DNA of 64,000 bases from Caballeronia telluris. GTDB lineage: Bacteria; Pseudomonadota; Gammaproteobacteria; Burkholderiales; Burkholderiaceae. Made by a program: the position numbers and the translations under genes. Where the stretch lies: positions 1 through 64,000 of the forward strand of contig NZ_FCNZ02000008.1 in assembly GCF_001544495.1 (NCBI RefSeq). Direction: 5' to 3'. Positions 27,994 to 38,054 of the stretch are shown here, one piece after another (the first letter of the stretch is position 1; each line of letters begins with the position of its first letter). Below the pieces are notes generated by a model. It did no database searches. It was not told the DNA's origin and saw only the letters and a list, made by a program, of their open reading frames with translations.

Positions 27994-30330
27994 TTACGCC
28001 TTCTCCACTAGCAGTTCACCGAACAAGCCGCCGAGCGCGGCGCCAGCCGTCGTACCCGCCGACACGCGGACCACCGTTTCCGCCAGATTCGCATCGCGAA
28101 CCGCCGGCATTACCACCGACAGACCGCCCTGGGAGACGCGCACGGCATCGCCGTTCTTCAGGCCGAGCTGGTCGAAGAGCGATGTCGGCAAGCCGGCGAC
28201 GTTCGCATCACGAGCAGCCGCCGTCAGATGCAGCGACTCCGCGCGGCGCGAGAGCGCGTCCGCGTGATAAATCGGCACATCGGCGAGACGCTCGAACTTG
28301 CCTTGCGCTGCTGACACGGCCGTCTTGCGCTGCGGCGCGACGCCCGTCTGGTTCGACAGACGCGCGCTCAAATCGCCCGTACCGAGCGCGGCATTGCGCA
28401 CTTCTTCGGCCGTATCGAAGTCGAAACCCGGCAGGCCGAGAATGTTGCCGAGCACGCGCAACACTTTCCAGCCCGGACGCGTCTCGCCGAGCGGACGCAC
28501 GACGCCGTTGAACGACTGCGCGGTGCCTTCGGCATTGACGAACGTGCCGGACGTTTCCGTGAACGGCGCGATCGGCAGGAGCACGTCGGCGTACTCGGTG
28601 CCGTGCCTGAACGCCGACAGCGCGACGACCATTTCCGCCTGCTTGAGCGCGGCAAGCGCCTGCGCGGGGTTCGCCGTATCGAATTCAGGTTCGACGTTGA
28701 AGAGCACATAACCCTTGCGCGGCTGTTCGAACACTTCGCGCGCGTTGAGACCGCCCTCGCCCGGCAATGCATCGACGAGATGCGCGCCGACCGTGTTGGC
28801 CGCTTCCGTCAGGAAGCCGAGCGTGGCGCCCGTGCTGTCCGCGATCCACTGGGCGACTGCCTGAATCTGGGCGAAGTCGGGATGCTGCACGGCGCTGTTG
28901 CCGAGCAGGACAACGCGCTTCTCGCCCGCCGACAGCGATGCCGCCACGTCCTTCGCAGCCGCCGACACTTCGCGGCCCGCGAACGCTTCCGGCAGCGCGA
29001 CGCCGCGCGCTTCCGCGACCGCCGCCGCGATGGCCGCGAGCTGGTCGAGCCACGCCGACGGCGCCGCGACCACGCGATGCGCGGCCGGGATCAGCGAATC
29101 GTCGTTGCTGGCGTGCAGGAACGTGAGCTTCGCGCCGCTCTTCGCGGCCTGACGCAGGCGCGCGGCAAAGAGCGGATGATCGCGACGCAGGAACGAACCG
29201 ACGATGAACGCGGTATCGATCATCGAGAGATCGGCGATTTTCACGCCGAGCCACGGTGCACCGACGCCCACCGGCGCCGAAAAGTCGCTCTGGCGCAGAC
29301 GGAAATCGACGTTCGGCGAGCCGACGCCTTCAGCGAACTGCTTCACCAGATACAGCTCTTCGATCGAGCTGTGCGGCGTCGCCAGCGCGGCGATCGCGTT
29401 CGCGCCGTGATCGGCCTTGATGCCCTTGATGCCCTTCGCAACGTATTCGAGCGCGGTCTGCCAGTCGGTTTCGATCCACTGGCCGCCCTGCTTCAGCATC
29501 GGCGCGGTCAGGCGCTCGGCGCTGTTGAGCGCTTCGTACGAGAAGCGGTCCTTGTCCGAGATCCAGCATTCGTTGATGGCTTCGTTTTCCATCGGCAGAA
29601 CGCGCATCACACGGTTGTTCTTCACCTGGACGACGAGATTCGCACCGACGGAATCGTGCGGGCTCACCGACTTGCGGCGCGACAGTTCCCACGTCCGCGC
29701 CGAGTAGCGGAACGGCTTGCTCGTCAACGCGCCGACCGGGCACAGGTCGATCATGTTGCCCGACAGTTCCGAATCCACCGTCTTGCCGACGAACGACGTG
29801 ATTTCCGAATGCTCGCCGCGGCCCAGCATGCCGAGTTCCATCACGCCGGCGACTTCCTGGCCGAAGCGAACGCAACGCGTGCAGTGGATGCAGCGCGTCA
29901 TCTCTTCCATCGAGATGAGCGGGCCGACGTTCTTGTGGAACACGACGCGCTTTTCTTCGTTGTAGCGCGACTGCGACTTGCCGTAGCCCACGGCCAGATC
30001 CTGCAACTGGCATTCGCCGCCCTGATCGCAGATCGGGCAGTCGAGCGGGTGGTTGATCAGCAGGAATTCCATCACGGACTGCTGCGCCTTCACGGCCTTG
30101 TCGGACGTCGTGCGCACGATCATGCCGGCGGAAACCGGCGTCGCACAGGCGGGCACGGCCTTCGGCATCTTTTCGACTTCGACGAGGCACATCCGGCAGT
30201 TCGCCGCGATCGACAGCTTCTTGTGATAGCAGAAGTGAGGAATGTACGTATCGACCTTGTGCGCAGCCTGGATCACCATGCTGCCTTCAGGCACCTCTAC
30301 CGTCTTGCCGTCAATTTCTAGTTCAACCAT
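27994..30330 (-). CDS. nuoG: NADH-quinone oxidoreductase subunit G
   Basis: A 778-residue peripheral-arm subunit. The N terminus holds the 2Fe-2S cluster N1b ([19 protein letters not shown]), a His/Cys cluster N5 and 4Fe-4S N4 ([27 protein letters not shown]), followed by a molybdopterin-oxidoreductase-like domain. The four extra cysteines that bind cluster N7 in E. coli NuoG are absent after residue 220 ([11 protein letters not shown]), as in many complex I enzymes. Confidence 0.96.
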   Translation of the reverse strand: MVELEIDGKTVEVPEGSMVIQAAHKVDTYIPHFCYHKKLSIAANCRMCLVEVEKMPKAVPACATPVSAGMIVRTTSDKAVKAQQSVMEFLLINHPLDCPICDQGGECQLQDLAVGYGKSQSRYNEEKRVVFHKNVGPLISMEEMTRCIHCTRCVRFGQEVAGVMELGMLGRGEHSEITSFVGKTVDSELSGNMIDLCPVGALTSKPFRYSARTWELSRRKSVSPHDSVGANLVVQVKNNRVMRVLPMENEAINECWISDKDRFSYEALNSAERLTAPMLKQGGQWIETDWQTALEYVAKGIKGIKADHGANAIAALATPHSSIEELYLVKQFAEGVGSPNVDFRLRQSDFSAPVGVGAPWLGVKIADLSMIDTAFIVGSFLRRDHPLFAARLRQAAKSGAKLTFLHASNDDSLIPAAHRVVAAPSAWLDQLAAIAAAVAEARGVALPEAFAGREVSAAAKDVAASLSAGEKRVVLLGNSAVQHPDFAQIQAVAQWIADSTGATLGFLTEAANTVGAHLVDALPGEGGLNAREVFEQPRKGYVLFNVEPEFDTANPAQALAALKQAEMVVALSAFRHGTEYADVLLPIAPFTETSGTFVNAEGTAQSFNGVVRPLGETRPGWKVLRVLGNILGLPGFDFDTAEEVRNAALGTGDLSARLSNQTGVAPQRKTAVSAAQGKFERLADVPIYHADALSRRAESLHLTAAARDANVAGLPTSLFDQLGLKNGDAVRVSQGGLSVVMPAVRDANLAETVVRVSAGTTAGAALGGLFGELLVEKA

Positions 30331-30363
30331 GATGGGGAATGGTCCTTAACCTTTATCGCGCCT

Positions 30364-31686
30364 TCACGCGGTCAGCGCTTCGGACGCCGCATGGTGCGCG
30401 TGTCCGCCGACGAGACAATGCTTGTGCTCGACGTGATATTCGAATTCGTTCCAGAAGTGCTTCAGCATGCCGCGCACCGGCATGGCCGCCGCGTCGCCGA
30501 GGGCGCAAATCGTGCGGCCCATGATGTTTTCGGCAACCGAGTTCAGCAGATCCAGATCTTCCTTGCGGCCGAGACCGTGTTCGATACGATGCACGACGCG
30601 GTACAGCCAGCCCGTGCCCTCGCGGCACGGCGTGCATTGACCGCACGACTCTTCGTAATAGAAGTACGACAGGCGCAACAGCGAACGCACCATGCAGCGC
30701 GTTTCGTTCATCACGATCACCGCGCCCGAACCCAGCATCGAGCCGGCTTTGGCGATCGAATCGTAGTCCATGTCGGTCGCGAGCATCATGTCGCCCGGCA
30801 CGACCGGCGCCGACGATCCGCCGGGAATCACCGCCTTGATCGACTGGCCGCGCACGCCGCCAGCGAGTTCCATCAGCGTCGAGAACGGCGTGCCGAGCGG
30901 AATCTCGTAGTTGCCCGGACGATTAACGTCGCCTGAAATCGAGAATATCTTCGTGCCGCCGTTGTTCGGCTTGCCCATTTCCAGATAATTCTGCGGACCC
31001 ACTTCGAGCAGGAACGGAACGGCTGCGAACGTCTCGGTGTTATTGATCGTGGTCGGCTTGCCGTACACGCCGAAGCTCGCCGGGAAAGGCGGCTTGAAGC
31101 GCGGCTGGCCCTTCTTGCCTTCGAGCGATTCGAGCAGCGCGGTTTCTTCGCCGCAGATATAGGCGCCGTAGCCGTGATGCGCGTAAAGCTCGAACGAGAA
31201 ACCCGAACCCAGGATGTTCGCGCCGAGATAGCCGGCCGCGCGCGCTTCTTCGAGCGCCGCTTCGAACACCTTGTAGACTTCCCAAATTTCGCCGTGGATG
31301 TAGTTGTAGCCGACGGAGATGCCCATCGCATACGCGCCGATCGCCATGCCTTCGATCAGCGAATGGGGGTTCCAGCGCAGGATGTCGCGGTCCTTGAACG
31401 TGCCCGGTTCGCCTTCGTCCGAGTTGCAGACGAGATACTTCTGCCCCGGAAACTGGCGCGGCATGAAGCTCCACTTGAGGCCGGTCGGGAAACCCGCACC
31501 GCCGCGGCCACGCAGACCCGACGCTTTCACATCGGCGATCACCTGCTCGGGCGGAATCTTTTCTTCGAGGATGCGGCGCAACTGCTTGTAACCGCCGCGC
31601 GCGACGTAGTCTTCGAGATGCCAGTTCTCGCCGTTCAGGCCGGCCAGAATCAGCGGTTTGATGTGACGATCGTGGAGAGACGTCAT
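30364..31686 (-). CDS. nuoF: NADH-quinone oxidoreductase subunit F
   Basis: A 440-residue NADH-oxidising subunit. FMN/NADH binding appears in [21 protein letters not shown] and [12 protein letters not shown]; the N3 4Fe-4S cluster is held by [13 protein letters not shown] plus a distal Cys (RTICALGD). The start at 31686 overlaps the nuoE stop (ATGA); an in-frame upstream start would overlap nuoE by 57 bp and is rejected. Confidence 0.96.
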   Translation of the reverse strand: MTSLHDRHIKPLILAGLNGENWHLEDYVARGGYKQLRRILEEKIPPEQVIADVKASGLRGRGGAGFPTGLKWSFMPRQFPGQKYLVCNSDEGEPGTFKDRDILRWNPHSLIEGMAIGAYAMGISVGYNYIHGEIWEVYKVFEAALEEARAAGYLGANILGSGFSFELYAHHGYGAYICGEETALLESLEGKKGQPRFKPPFPASFGVYGKPTTINNTETFAAVPFLLEVGPQNYLEMGKPNNGGTKIFSISGDVNRPGNYEIPLGTPFSTLMELAGGVRGQSIKAVIPGGSSAPVVPGDMMLATDMDYDSIAKAGSMLGSGAVIVMNETRCMVRSLLRLSYFYYEESCGQCTPCREGTGWLYRVVHRIEHGLGRKEDLDLLNSVAENIMGRTICALGDAAAMPVRGMLKHFWNEFEYHVEHKHCLVGGHAHHAASEALTA

Positions 31687-32168
31687 TTCGAAAGTTCCTC
31701 GATCAACTGGTCGATCTTCTCGCGGCTCATGAAGCTGCACATGCGATGGTTATTCACCAGCAGCACCGGCGCATCGCCGCACGAACCGAAGCACTCGCCT
31801 TCTTTCAGCGTGAACTTGCCGTCGGGCGTGGTTTCGCCGAAGTCGATGCCGAGCTTCTGCTTCAGATACTCGGCGGCGCTGTCCGATCCGCCGTCCGGGC
31901 CGAGCTGGCACGGCAGGTTCGTGCAGAGCGTGATCTTGTGCTTGCCGACCGGCGAGGTCTCATACATCGTGTAGAACGTCGCGACTTCCTGCACGGCGAC
32001 CGCCGGCATGCCGAGATAGTCGGCGACGAACTGCATCAGTTCGGGCGACAGCCAGCCGTGCTCTTCCTGAGCAGTAGCCAGCGCCGACATCACCGCGGAC
32101 TGCTTCTGTTCCGCGGGATACTTGGCGATCGCACGATCGATTTCTTTCAGGCCTTCAGCTGAGATCAT
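31683..32168 (-). CDS. nuoE: NADH-quinone oxidoreductase subunit E
   Basis: A 161-residue thioredoxin-like subunit with 2Fe-2S cluster N1a. Ligands are in [10 protein letters not shown] and [11 protein letters not shown]. The ATG at 32168 is chosen by family length; a TTG seven codons upstream sits closer to an AGGA and is an alternative. It overlaps nuoF by 4 bp. The 148 bp to nuoD contain nothing recognisable. Confidence 0.95.
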   Translation of the reverse strand: MISAEGLKEIDRAIAKYPAEQKQSAVMSALATAQEEHGWLSPELMQFVADYLGMPAVAVQEVATFYTMYETSPVGKHKITLCTNLPCQLGPDGGSDSAAEYLKQKLGIDFGETTPDGKFTLKEGECFGSCGDAPVLLVNNHRMCSFMSREKIDQLIEELSK

Positions 32169-32316
32169 TTTCAGACACGACTCTTTCAATTCCTACCGAA
32201 CGGAAACCTGCCGCGCCCTTCTTGTTGCGGCAGACCTGGCGTCCTGCTGTTGCTTGTTCGCCTGGTACGCGCGACGTTGGTGTCAGCGCGCGTCTTGCCA
32301 GACGACCGAATGTGGA

Positions 32317-33570
32317 TCAGCGATCGATCTCGCCGAACACGATGTCCTGCGTACCGATGATCGTCACTGCGTCGGCGATCATGTGGCCGCGCGCCATTTC
32401 GTCGAGCGAAGCAAGATGCGCGTAACCAGGGGCACGGATCTTCAGGCGATACGGCTTGTTCGCACCGTCCGACACGAGATAGATGCCGAACTCGCCCTTC
32501 GGATGCTCGACGGCCGCATACGTTTCGCCTTCGGGCACGTGAAAACCTTCCGTGAAGAGCTTGAAGTGGTGAATCAGCTCTTCCATGTTGGTCTTCATGC
32601 CGACCCGCGAAGGCGGCGCGACCTTGTGATTGTCGATCATCACGGGGCCGGGATTCTTGCGCAGCCACTCAATACACTGTTTGGCGATTCGCGTGGATTG
32701 ACGCATTTCCTCGACACGCACGAGATAACGGTCATAGCAATCGCCGTTCACGCCGACCGGAATATCGAAATCCAGTTGGTCATACACTTCGTACGGCTGC
32801 TTCTTGCGCAAATCCCACTCGATACCCGAGCCGCGCAGCATCGCGCCCGTCATGCCGAGCTGCATCGCGCGCTCGGGGCTGACCACGCCGATGCCCACGA
32901 GACGCTGTTTCCAGATGCGATTGTCGGTAAGCAGCGTTTCGTATTCGTCGACGCAACCCGGAAAACGCCTAAAAAAGTCGTCGAGGAAGTCGAGGAGCGA
33001 GCCCTGACGTGTCTCGTTCATTCTCGACAGCGCCTTCGCATTGCGGATTTTCGACGCCTTGTATTGCGGCATCGCGTCAGGCAAATCGCGATAGACACCG
33101 CCCGGCCGATAGTACGCCGCGTGCATCCGCGCGCCCGAGACGGCTTCGTACACGTCCATCAGGTCTTCGCGCTCGCGAAACGCGTACAGGAACACCGCCA
33201 TCGCGCCGACGTCGAGCGCGTGCGAGCCGATCCACATCAGGTGGTTCAGCACGCGCGTGACTTCGTCGAACAGCACGCGGATGTACTTCGCGCGGATCGG
33301 CACGTCGATGCCGAGCAGCTTTTCGATAGCCAGCACATACCCGTGCTCGTTCACCATCATCGACACGTAGTCGAGACGGTCCATGTACGGCACGGACTGG
33401 ATGAACGTCTTCGTTTCGGCGAGCTTTTCGGTCGCGCGATGCAGCAGGCCGATGTGCGGATCGGCGCGCTGGATCACTTCGCCGTCGAGCTCGAGCACAA
33501 GGCGCAGCACGCCGTGCGCTGCCGGGTGTTGCGGGCCAAAATTGAGCGTGTAGTTCTTGATCTCTGCCAT
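32317..33570 (-). CDS. nuoD: NADH-quinone oxidoreductase subunit D
   Basis: A 417-residue homologue of the 49-kDa subunit, hydrogenase-like fold, lining the quinone site. Signatures: [22 protein letters not shown] at the N terminus and [16 protein letters not shown] at the C terminus. Independent NuoD, not fused to NuoC as in E. coli. AAGAGAAC precedes the ATG. Confidence 0.96.
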   Translation of the reverse strand: MAEIKNYTLNFGPQHPAAHGVLRLVLELDGEVIQRADPHIGLLHRATEKLAETKTFIQSVPYMDRLDYVSMMVNEHGYVLAIEKLLGIDVPIRAKYIRVLFDEVTRVLNHLMWIGSHALDVGAMAVFLYAFREREDLMDVYEAVSGARMHAAYYRPGGVYRDLPDAMPQYKASKIRNAKALSRMNETRQGSLLDFLDDFFRRFPGCVDEYETLLTDNRIWKQRLVGIGVVSPERAMQLGMTGAMLRGSGIEWDLRKKQPYEVYDQLDFDIPVGVNGDCYDRYLVRVEEMRQSTRIAKQCIEWLRKNPGPVMIDNHKVAPPSRVGMKTNMEELIHHFKLFTEGFHVPEGETYAAVEHPKGEFGIYLVSDGANKPYRLKIRAPGYAHLASLDEMARGHMIADAVTIIGTQDIVFGEIDR

Positions 33571-33579
33571 GGCGTTCTC

Positions 33580-34182
33580 TTAGTGTTTCAGACCGCCATA
33601 GCGATCTTCGCGGATCACGCGCGGCGTGATTTCGCGCGGCTCGATCGTCACCGGCTGGTAGACCACGCGCTTCTCTTCCGGGTCGTAGCGCATTTCGACA
33701 TAACCCGACACCGGGAAGTCCTTGCGGAACGGATGGCCGATGAAACCGTAGTCGGTGAGAATGCGGCGCAGGTCGGGGTGGCCTTCGAACACGATGCCGT
33801 AGAGGTCGAACGCCTCACGCTCGTACCAGTTCGCCGACGACCACACGTCGACGACGGACGGCACGATCGGCACTTCGTCGTCCGGTGCGAACACGCGCAC
33901 GCGCACGCGCCAGTTGTTCGAGATCGAGAGAAGATGGAGCACGGCGGCGAAACGCGGGCCTTCGTAGGCGCCTTCGCCGTAAGTCGAGTAATCGACGCCG
34001 CACAGGTCGACCAGTTGTTCGAAGCCGAGCTTGCGATCGTCGCGCAACTGAAGCGCCACTTCCGCATAGTTGCTCGCCTTGACGACGATCGTCAGTTGCC
34101 CAAGCGCCTCGGTAATGCTCTGGAGGCGGTCGCCAAACGCCGCCTCGAGGTTCGCTTTAAGGGTCTCGAGTTTGCTTGCCAT
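33580..34182 (-). CDS. nuoC: NADH-quinone oxidoreductase subunit C
   Basis: A 200-residue 30-kDa subunit. The family signature [20 protein letters not shown] is complete. It lies 9 bp before nuoD and 19 bp after nuoB. The sequence before the ATG is pyrimidine-rich and offers no clear ribosome binding site. Confidence 0.95.
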   Translation of the reverse strand: MASKLETLKANLEAAFGDRLQSITEALGQLTIVVKASNYAEVALQLRDDRKLGFEQLVDLCGVDYSTYGEGAYEGPRFAAVLHLLSISNNWRVRVRVFAPDDEVPIVPSVVDVWSSANWYEREAFDLYGIVFEGHPDLRRILTDYGFIGHPFRKDFPVSGYVEMRYDPEEKRVVYQPVTIEPREITPRVIREDRYGGLKH

Positions 34183-34201
34183 AATTGGGGAGGCTCAGGC
34201 C

Positions 34202-34681
34202 TTATTGACGGGCGATGGTATTCGTGCGGCGAATCTTCGCTTGCAGCTGGATCACGCCGTACACCAGCGCTTCCGCCGTCGGCGGACAGCCCGGCACGTA
34301 GACGTCGACCGGAACGATCCGGTCGCAACCGCGCACGACGGAATACGAATAGTGATAGTAGCCGCCGCCGTTTGCGCACGAGCCCATCGAGATGACCCAG
34401 CGCGGCTCGGCCATCTGGTCGTAGACCTTGCGCAGCGCGGGCGCCATCTTGTTGCACAGCGTGCCGGCAACGATCATCACATCCGACTGGCGCGGGCTCG
34501 GACGAAACACGACGCCAAAACGGTCCAGATCGTAGCGGGCAGCGCCCGCATGCATCATCTCGACCGCGCAGCACGCGAGACCGAACGTCATCGGCCAAAG
34601 GGAGCCGGTGCGCGTCCAGTTGATCAGCTTGTCAGCCGTGGTGGTGACAAACCCTTCCTTCAAGACCCCTTCGATACTCAT
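34202..34681 (-). CDS. nuoB: NADH-quinone oxidoreductase subunit B
   Basis: A 159-residue subunit carrying terminal 4Fe-4S cluster N2, which passes electrons to quinone. Ligands are the tandem Cys pair in [10 protein letters not shown], Cys in GSCANGGG and Cys in [17 protein letters not shown] precedes the ATG at 34681 ([10 protein letters not shown]); the upstream in-frame ATG at 34723 is rejected. Confidence 0.96.
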
Positions 34682-34742
34682 TTGCTTTCCACTCCAGATG
34701 AGCAGCCAGCCAAAGCCGCCCATGAATCCGGTGATTTAACTG

Positions 34743-35102
34743 TCATTCCCAGTCGAGACCGCCCTTTCTCCAGATGTAGGCGAAGCCGAGCAAAAATTCG
34801 AGCAGAAAAATCATCATAGCCATGAAGCCCGGCCACCCGATGTCGCGCAGAGCAACGCCCCACGGGAACAGGAAAGCGGTTTCAAGGTCGAAAATAATGA
34901 ACAGAATAGCGACGAGATAGTAACGCACATCGAATTTCATACGCGCGTCTTCGAAAGCTTCGAAGCCACATTCGTACGGTGCGTTCTTTTCGGTGTCAGG
35001 CTTGTTGGGACCGAGGATCTTGCCGATGCTGACCAACGCTATGCCTAAACCAGTGCCCACCAGGAGGAACAACAAGACGGGGTAATAGGGTGCGAGGTTC
35101 AA
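34743..35102 (-). CDS. nuoA: NADH-quinone oxidoreductase subunit A (TTG start)
   Basis: A 119-residue, three-helix subunit. It contains the conserved [20 protein letters not shown] loop and [13 protein letters not shown]. The only start giving family length is a TTG at 35102 (NLAPYYPVL follows), with GAGG seven bases upstream. First gene of the complex I set; a tRNA-Leu gene lies 173 bp upstream on the same strand. Confidence 0.93.
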   Translation of the reverse strand: MNLAPYYPVLLFLLVGTGLGIALVSIGKILGPNKPDTEKNAPYECGFEAFEDARMKFDVRYYLVAILFIIFDLETAFLFPWGVALRDIGWPGFMAMMIFLLEFLLGFAYIWRKGGLDWE

Positions 35103-35231
35103 GGCTATCCTCAAATCGGTTGGGTCAGTTGATTGATACGAATGCTTCAGCCGGGACAGACCACCCGGTCGAGAATTTCGCTTCGGATCGCTCACGAACA
35201 CAATCAGATCGTAAGCGTACTCCAGAAGTGA

Positions 35232-35267
35232 CAATGCCAGCCGAAGCGATGCATGCGGCTGGCATTG
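35232..35267 (-). repeat. 12-bp perfect inverted repeat between tRNA-Leu and nuoA
   Basis: CAATGCCAGCCG (35232-35243) and CGGCTGGCATTG (35256-35267) flank a 12-nt loop that contains ATGCAT. It begins 9 nt past the tRNA 3' end on the minus strand. It has no T tract, so partial termination or tRNA processing are both possible. Confidence 0.6.
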
Positions 35268-35275
35268 GATAACTT

Positions 35276-35360
35276 TGGTGCCGACGGCGAGACTCGAACT
35301 CGCACAGCTTTCGCCACTACCCCCTCAAGATAGCGTGTCTACCAATTTCACCACGTCGGC
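35276..35360 (-). tRNA. tRNA-Leu (anticodon GAG)
   Basis: An 85-nt class II tRNA with encoded CCA. The acceptor arms GCCGACG and CGTCGGC pair, the anticodon loop reads CTTGAGG (anticodon GAG, decoding CUC/CUU), a long variable arm follows, and the T loop has GTTCGAGTC. It sits between secG and nuoA with its own strong promoter upstream. Confidence 0.96.
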
Positions 35361-35418
35361 ACTGTCTTGCAATCCGGGAAAACAACTTGTTATCGCTGCG
35401 AATCGCTTCAAGACTTGA

Positions 35419-35447
35419 ATTATAACTTGGTGCTTCGGATTGTTCAA
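35419..35447 (-). promoter_or_regulatory. Promoter of tRNA-Leu, probably also of nuo
   Basis: TTGAAC (35447-35442), 17-bp spacer and a consensus TATAAT (35424-35419) on the minus strand. No strong terminator separates the tRNA from nuoA, so readthrough into the complex I operon is expected. Confidence 0.75.
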
Positions 35448-35486
35448 CGCACGAAAAGCGAATTTAGCGAAAAATTTATTCTTGCC

Positions 35487-35852
35487 TTATTTCGGCACGT
35501 CCGCGCCCGGCGCCGACGAAGCAACAGGCGCCGACGCCGGTGCCGAAGTCGCAATGGAAGCCGAAGCAGGCGTCGTCGCCGCGCCGCCCAGGACGCCCGC
35601 TGACGCTTGCGGCTTGTAGCTGCCGAGGTAGGTCAGTGCCAGCGTCGAGATGAAGAACACGGCAGCGAGGACGGCCGTCGTGCGGGAAAGAAAATTCGCC
35701 GAGCCGGTTGCGCCGAACAGGCTGCCCGACGCGCCGCTACCGAACGCGGCGCCCATGTCGGCGCCCTTGCCATGCTGCAACAACACGAGGCCGATCACGC
35801 CCAACGCCGACAACAACTGGACGACGATGATCAAAGTCTTCAAATACAGCAT
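35487..35852 (-). CDS. secG: Protein-export membrane protein SecG
   Basis: A 121-residue SecYEG accessory subunit with two membrane helices (about 3-22 and 53-72) joined by the typical Gly-rich loop (LLQHGKGADMGAAFGSGAS, SLFGATGSANFLSR). The C-terminal 40 residues are Ala/Ser/Pro-rich and poorly conserved in the family. The ATG at 35852 has AGGTGA at 6 nt; a GTG two codons upstream is less likely. It follows tpiA. Confidence 0.93.
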   Translation of the reverse strand: MLYLKTLIIVVQLLSALGVIGLVLLQHGKGADMGAAFGSGASGSLFGATGSANFLSRTTAVLAAVFFISTLALTYLGSYKPQASAGVLGGAATTPASASIATSAPASAPVASSAPGADVPK

Positions 35853-35935
35853 TTCCACTCACCTGGATCTTTAATGTTGACGCGACACCGATGCGTCGCG
35901 CTTCCTGCATGCCCGCGTCTTGTGCCGGCGCTTAC

Positions 35936-36709
35936 TCAGTTGGACACATCCTGTGCCGCCTGGCAGATCGCCAGAAAATCCTTCGATTTCAACGACGCGC
36001 CGCCAATCAGCCCGCCGTCGATATCCTGCTGTGCGAACAATTCCTGAGCATTGTCCGGCTTCACGCTGCCGCCGTAGAGCAACGGCACGTCGACCGCCGA
36101 TGCGCTCTTCTCCGCGAGCTTCGCGCGAATGAACGCATGCACGGCCTGCGCTTCGTCGGCGCTCGCGCTCTTGCCCGTGCCGATCGCCCAGACCGGCTCG
36201 TACGCCACCACGATCTTGGCCACTTGCTCGTCGGACAACACGAGCAACACTGCCTCGAGCTGCGTGCCGACGATCTGTTCCGTCACGCCGGTTTCACGCT
36301 GCTCGAGCGTCTCGCCGACACACACGATGGGCGTCAGTCCTGCTTCGAGCGCGCGCTGGGCCTTCACCGCGACGAGATCCGAGGTCTCGCGATGATACGC
36401 GCGACGCTCCGAATGCCCGACGATCGCGTACATCGCACCAAAGTCGGAGGCCATTTCCGCGGAGACTTCACCGGTGTAGGCGCCCGTCGCGTAAGCCGAC
36501 ACATCCTGCACGCCCCACGCGACGACCGATCCGCTCAACAATGCCTGCGACTGCGGCAAATACGGACACGGCACGCACACGCCGACTCGCACGCCCTTCT
36601 GCAATGCCGACGCACCCGACGCCACTTCGGTCAGCAGCGCGCCATTCTGCGCAAGCCGGCCGTGCATTTTCCAGTTCCCGACAACCAATTTCGCTCGTTG
36701 TTTCGACAT
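35936..36709 (-). CDS. tpiA: Triosephosphate isomerase
   Basis: A 257-residue TIM barrel that interconverts glyceraldehyde 3-phosphate and dihydroxyacetone phosphate. Active-site residues: Asn/Lys in VVGNWKMHG, His in [11 protein letters not shown] and Glu in [13 protein letters not shown]; the phosphate loop is [10 protein letters not shown]. The ATG at 36709 gives family length; a longer in-frame reading is rejected. Promoter at 36818-36847. Confidence 0.97.
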   Translation of the reverse strand: MSKQRAKLVVGNWKMHGRLAQNGALLTEVASGASALQKGVRVGVCVPCPYLPQSQALLSGSVVAWGVQDVSAYATGAYTGEVSAEMASDFGAMYAIVGHSERRAYHRETSDLVAVKAQRALEAGLTPIVCVGETLEQRETGVTEQIVGTQLEAVLLVLSDEQVAKIVVAYEPVWAIGTGKSASADEAQAVHAFIRAKLAEKSASAVDVPLLYGGSVKPDNAQELFAQQDIDGGLIGGASLKSKDFLAICQAAQDVSN

Positions 36710-36817
36710 AAGTCTCGCCGCTCGACAGCGTCGCCGCTGCGTTCTTGGTATGGTTTTCGGTTTGCGCGCCAATCCGACGAGGACCGCACGCCGCGCTAAT
36801 CGCCTGTAGAACACACG

Positions 36818-36847
36818 ATTTTACTGTGTCGCGGCGAACCCGGTCAA
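36818..36847 (-). promoter_or_regulatory. Promoter of tpiA-secG
   Basis: TTGACC (36847-36842), 18-bp spacer and TAAAAT (36823-36818) on the minus strand, about 110 bp upstream of the tpiA start. Confidence 0.65.
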
Positions 36848-36871
36848 ACCGGCACGATTTTCGCCGGCCGC

Positions 36872-37897
36872 CTAAGCGCTCTGGGTCCAGTCGAGCATGA
36901 TCTTGCCCACATGCGTGCTGCCTTCCATCAACTCATGCGCCGCCGCGGCCTGATCGGCGGGAAAAACCTGATGGATCACCGGTTTGATGCGCCCCGCCTC
37001 GATCTCCGGCCAGACGCGCTCCTTCAGTTGCGCCGCGATCTTGCCTTTGAACGCGACCGGGCGCGGACGCAGCGTCGAGCCGGTGATCACCAGGCGCCGG
37101 CGCAGCACGTCGTTCAGGTTGATTTCGGCCTTCGCGCCGCCGAGCAGCGCGATCACGCAGACGCGCCCGCCATCGGCGAGCGCCTTCAGTTCGCGCGGCA
37201 GATAGTCGCCCGCGACCATGTCGAGAATCACGTCGACACCGCGATCGTTCGTGAGCGACTTCACCACTTCGACGAAATCCTCGGTCTTGTAGTTGATCGC
37301 CCGCTCGGCGCCGAGCGCCTCGCACGCGCGGCATTTCTCGTCGGTGCCCGCCGTCACGAACACGCGATGACCGAGCGCCTTCGCGATCTGGATCGCCGTC
37401 ACGCCGATCCCGCTCGATCCGCCCTGGATCAGGAGCGTCTCTTCGGCGCCGTTTTCACCCGAGCCGAGATGCGCGCGCTCGAACACGTTGCTCCACACGG
37501 TGAAGAAGGTTTCCGGCAGCGAAGCCGCTTCGATGTCCGTGAGACCCTTCGGCGCCGGCAGGCATTGCTCGGTCGGCGCAACCGCGTATTCCGCATAGCC
37601 GCCGCCCGCGAGCAACGCGCAGACGCGATCGCCCTTCTTCAGGCCAAACGGATTGTGTTTCGGATCGAACGCGTCCTCGCCCGCATCGACGATTTCGCCC
37701 GCCACTTCGAGCCCCGGCAGATCCGACGCGCCCGGCGGCGGCGCATAGCCACCCTTGCGCTGAAACACATCGGGCCGGTTCACGCCGGAGGCCGCGACCT
37801 TGATCAGCACCTCGCCCGCCTTAGGCGCGGGCATCGGGCGCTCGCCCGGTTTCAATACGTCGGGTGCGCCAAATTCAGTGATTTCGATCGCCTTCAT
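36872..37897 (-). CDS. NAD(P)H:quinone oxidoreductase, PIG3/Qor type
   Basis: A 341-residue medium-chain dehydrogenase/reductase without structural zinc cysteines. It has the quinone oxidoreductase N terminus (MKAIEITEFGAPDVL), the substrate-domain GVNRPDVFQRKGGY and the nucleotide motif IQGGSSGIGVTAIQIA. It matches the PIG3-like group that reduces quinones with NADPH. AGGGGAAGC precedes the ATG. No terminator is evident before the tpiA promoter. Confidence 0.9.
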   Translation of the reverse strand: MKAIEITEFGAPDVLKPGERPMPAPKAGEVLIKVAASGVNRPDVFQRKGGYAPPPGASDLPGLEVAGEIVDAGEDAFDPKHNPFGLKKGDRVCALLAGGGYAEYAVAPTEQCLPAPKGLTDIEAASLPETFFTVWSNVFERAHLGSGENGAEETLLIQGGSSGIGVTAIQIAKALGHRVFVTAGTDEKCRACEALGAERAINYKTEDFVEVVKSLTNDRGVDVILDMVAGDYLPRELKALADGGRVCVIALLGGAKAEINLNDVLRRRLVITGSTLRPRPVAFKGKIAAQLKERVWPEIEAGRIKPVIHQVFPADQAAAAHELMEGSTHVGKIMLDWTQSA

Positions 37898-38003
37898 CTG
37901 CTTCCCCTGAGGTCGGATTCGTCGGTGGTTTCTTAACCGGATGGAACTGCGGACTCAAGCCAAGCTTAATCCACACTGCCATCGAGTCACGCAAAAAGAG
38001 GCC

Positions 38004-38039
38004 AAAAAAACGGCCGGTTCGCGAAACGCGACCGGCCGT
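38004..38039 (-). terminator. Terminator of pnp
   Basis: On the minus strand CGGCCGGTCGCG and CGCGAACCGGCCG form a 12-bp stem with one bulge and a 3-nt loop, followed by seven T residues. Confidence 0.88.
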
Positions 38040-38054
38040 CGAAACATTACCGCA

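Noticed and set aside
32122..34395. A 757-codon plus-strand frame opposite nuoC/nuoD
   Set aside because: Same reason: antisense shadow with no recognisable domain.
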